From an uncultured Clostridia bacterium (GTDB lineage: Bacteria; Bacillota; Clostridia; TANB77; CAG-508), in the NCBI GenBank assembly GCA_947630235.1, contig CANRGN010000002.1, positions 1-64,000 of the forward strand: a stretch of DNA of 64,000 bases, in the 5' to 3' direction. Each line of letters begins with the position of its first letter. The stretch's first letter is position 1. Both the position numbers and the translations under genes were made by a program. Positions 63,155 to 64,000 of this stretch are shown in pieces. The notes under the pieces are model-generated. The model was not told the DNA's origin and made no database searches. It saw nothing but the letters and a program-made list of their open reading frames with translations.

Positions 63155-64000
63155 ATGAATGCTTTATCAGAAACAAAGTTCATAATGAAAAAATATAATA
63201 TTACTGCTAATAAAAAATATGGTCAAAACTTTTTAATTGATGATGAAATTATAGATGGAATAATAAAAAATGCTGATGTTAATCAAAATGATTTAATTAT
63301 AGAAATAGGACCTGGACTAGGAACATTAACAGCAAAACTTATAAAAAATGCAGGAAAAGTTATTTCTATTGAATTAGATTCAAAAATGATACAAATTCTA
63401 AACGACAGATTTTCTTTATACAATAATTTCGAACTAATAAATAATGATGTATTAAAAGTAGATCTATATAATTTAATTAAATCTAATATAGAAAATACAA
63501 ATTTGAAAAATGCAAAGGTAGTAGCAAACTTACCATATTATATTACAACACCAATAATTATGAAATTATTAGAAGAAAAATTAAATTTAAAAAGTATAAC
63601 TGTAATGGTTCAAAAAGAAGTGGCAGAAAGGCTTTGTACAACTCCTGGTGAAAAAGATACTGGAGCAATCACTTATAGCATAAATTATTATTCAGATGCA
63701 AAAATAGTTCTAGATGTTCCAAAAACATCCTTCATTCCTGCCCCAGAAGTAAATTCAGCTGTAATAAAATTAGATATTTTAAAAGAACCTAGATTACAAA
63801 TCGAAAATGAAAAATTATTTTTTGATATTATTAAAAGTGCATTTTTGCAAAAAAGAAAAACTTTAGTAAATTCTTTAAGTAATAGTAATTTATTTAAAAA
63901 TAAGCAAGAAATTATAGATATATTAAATTCACTAAATATTGACTTAAATATCAGAGGTGAAAAATTAACTCTTGAAGATTATTTTAATTTATATAAATCT
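63155..64000 (+). CDS. rsmA: 16S rRNA (adenine1518-N6/1519-N6)-dimethyltransferase, C-terminus cut by window end
   Basis: KsgA/RsmA dimethylates two adenines in helix 45 of 16S rRNA late in small-subunit assembly. 282 residues are present without a stop, close to full length. Motifs: NKKYGQNFL near the start, SAM loop IEIGPGLGTLT (about 50), acidic SIELDSKM, and catalytic VANLPYYITTP (about 128). AAGGGA precedes the ATG. Confidence 0.93.
   Translation, partial: MNALSETKFIMKKYNITANKKYGQNFLIDDEIIDGIIKNADVNQNDLIIEIGPGLGTLTAKLIKNAGKVISIELDSKMIQILNDRFSLYNNFELINNDVLKVDLYNLIKSNIENTNLKNAKVVANLPYYITTPIIMKLLEEKLNLKSITVMVQKEVAERLCTTPGEKDTGAITYSINYYSDAKIVLDVPKTSFIPAPEVNSAVIKLDILKEPRLQIENEKLFFDIIKSAFLQKRKTLVNSLSNSNLFKNKQEIIDILNSLNIDLNIRGEKLTLEDYFNLYKS

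Noticed and set aside
1-64000. tRNA genes
   Set aside because: No GGTTCRA-type T-loop with a matching acceptor stem was seen on either strand.
1-64000. CRISPR arrays, integrase or transposase genes
   Set aside because: No regularly spaced direct repeats of suitable length and no such protein in any frame; the repeats found are dispersed or inverted.

Overview
The window looks like a chromosomal piece of a very AT-rich, endospore-forming member of the Clostridia (low-GC Firmicutes). The evidence is an alpha/beta-type small acid-soluble spore protein, CwlD, a DacF-like carboxypeptidase, an SpoVD-like PASTA transpeptidase, LL-diaminopimelate aminotransferase, class III (anaerobic) ribonucleotide reductase, rubrerythrin and a WXG100-type (type VIIb) secretion ATPase. 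Codons are strongly A/T-biased and most genes lie on the minus strand. I cannot name the species.

Layout. 0-7 kb: a cut-off membrane protein, a frameshifted zinc-ribbon protein, dnaE, rqcP, truA (interrupted) and cdaA. 7-13 kb: a small type VII secretion operon (essC, esaB-like, a helical partner). 13-19 kb: tsf and rpsB, an unannotated compact structured RNA with its own promoter and terminator, then an acidic membrane protein, a WalK/PhoR-like kinase and its OmpR-type regulator. 19-32 kb: a giant cyclic-glucan-synthase-like protein, a spore SASP, an LtaS-like enzyme, CwlD and an L,D-transpeptidase. 32-41 kb: a GGDEF protein, two surface proteins (one a thioester adhesin), a long inverted-repeat element, DacF (interrupted twice) and rpsU. 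41-49 kb: prs, nrdG, nrdD, a membrane metallopeptidase, an orphan adenine methylase and rubrerythrin. 49-50.7 kb: 1.8 kb without a convincing gene, packed with hairpins and one well-formed pseudoknot. 50.7-64 kb: a SpoVK/CbbX-like AAA ATPase, a sortase, dapL, murE, dapF, spoVD, a degenerate J-domain protein and rsmA.

Main observation. Two otherwise intact conserved genes, truA and dacF, are broken at three places. At every one the in-frame codon is CGG, the preceding codon ends in T, and skipping the C restores the frame and a family-conserved glycine (T-C-GGN read as GGN). In a by-eye scan of about 18,800 codons I found only one other in-frame CGG, and it lies in a small gene whose codon use looks foreign. 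This is what an unassigned or tRNA-less CGG codon read through by +1 frameshifting would look like; systematic sequence error is the main alternative.

How the genes work together: most of the window serves the cell envelope (peptidoglycan precursors from DapL/DapF/MurE, the transpeptidases SpoVD and L,D-TPase, the hydrolases CwlD and DacF, LtaS, the glucan synthase, sortase and adhesins), cell-wall signalling (kinase/regulator, c-di-AMP cyclase, GGDEF protein) and core translation or nucleotide metabolism (rpsB, tsf, rpsU, rsmA, truA, rqcP, prs, nrdDG).
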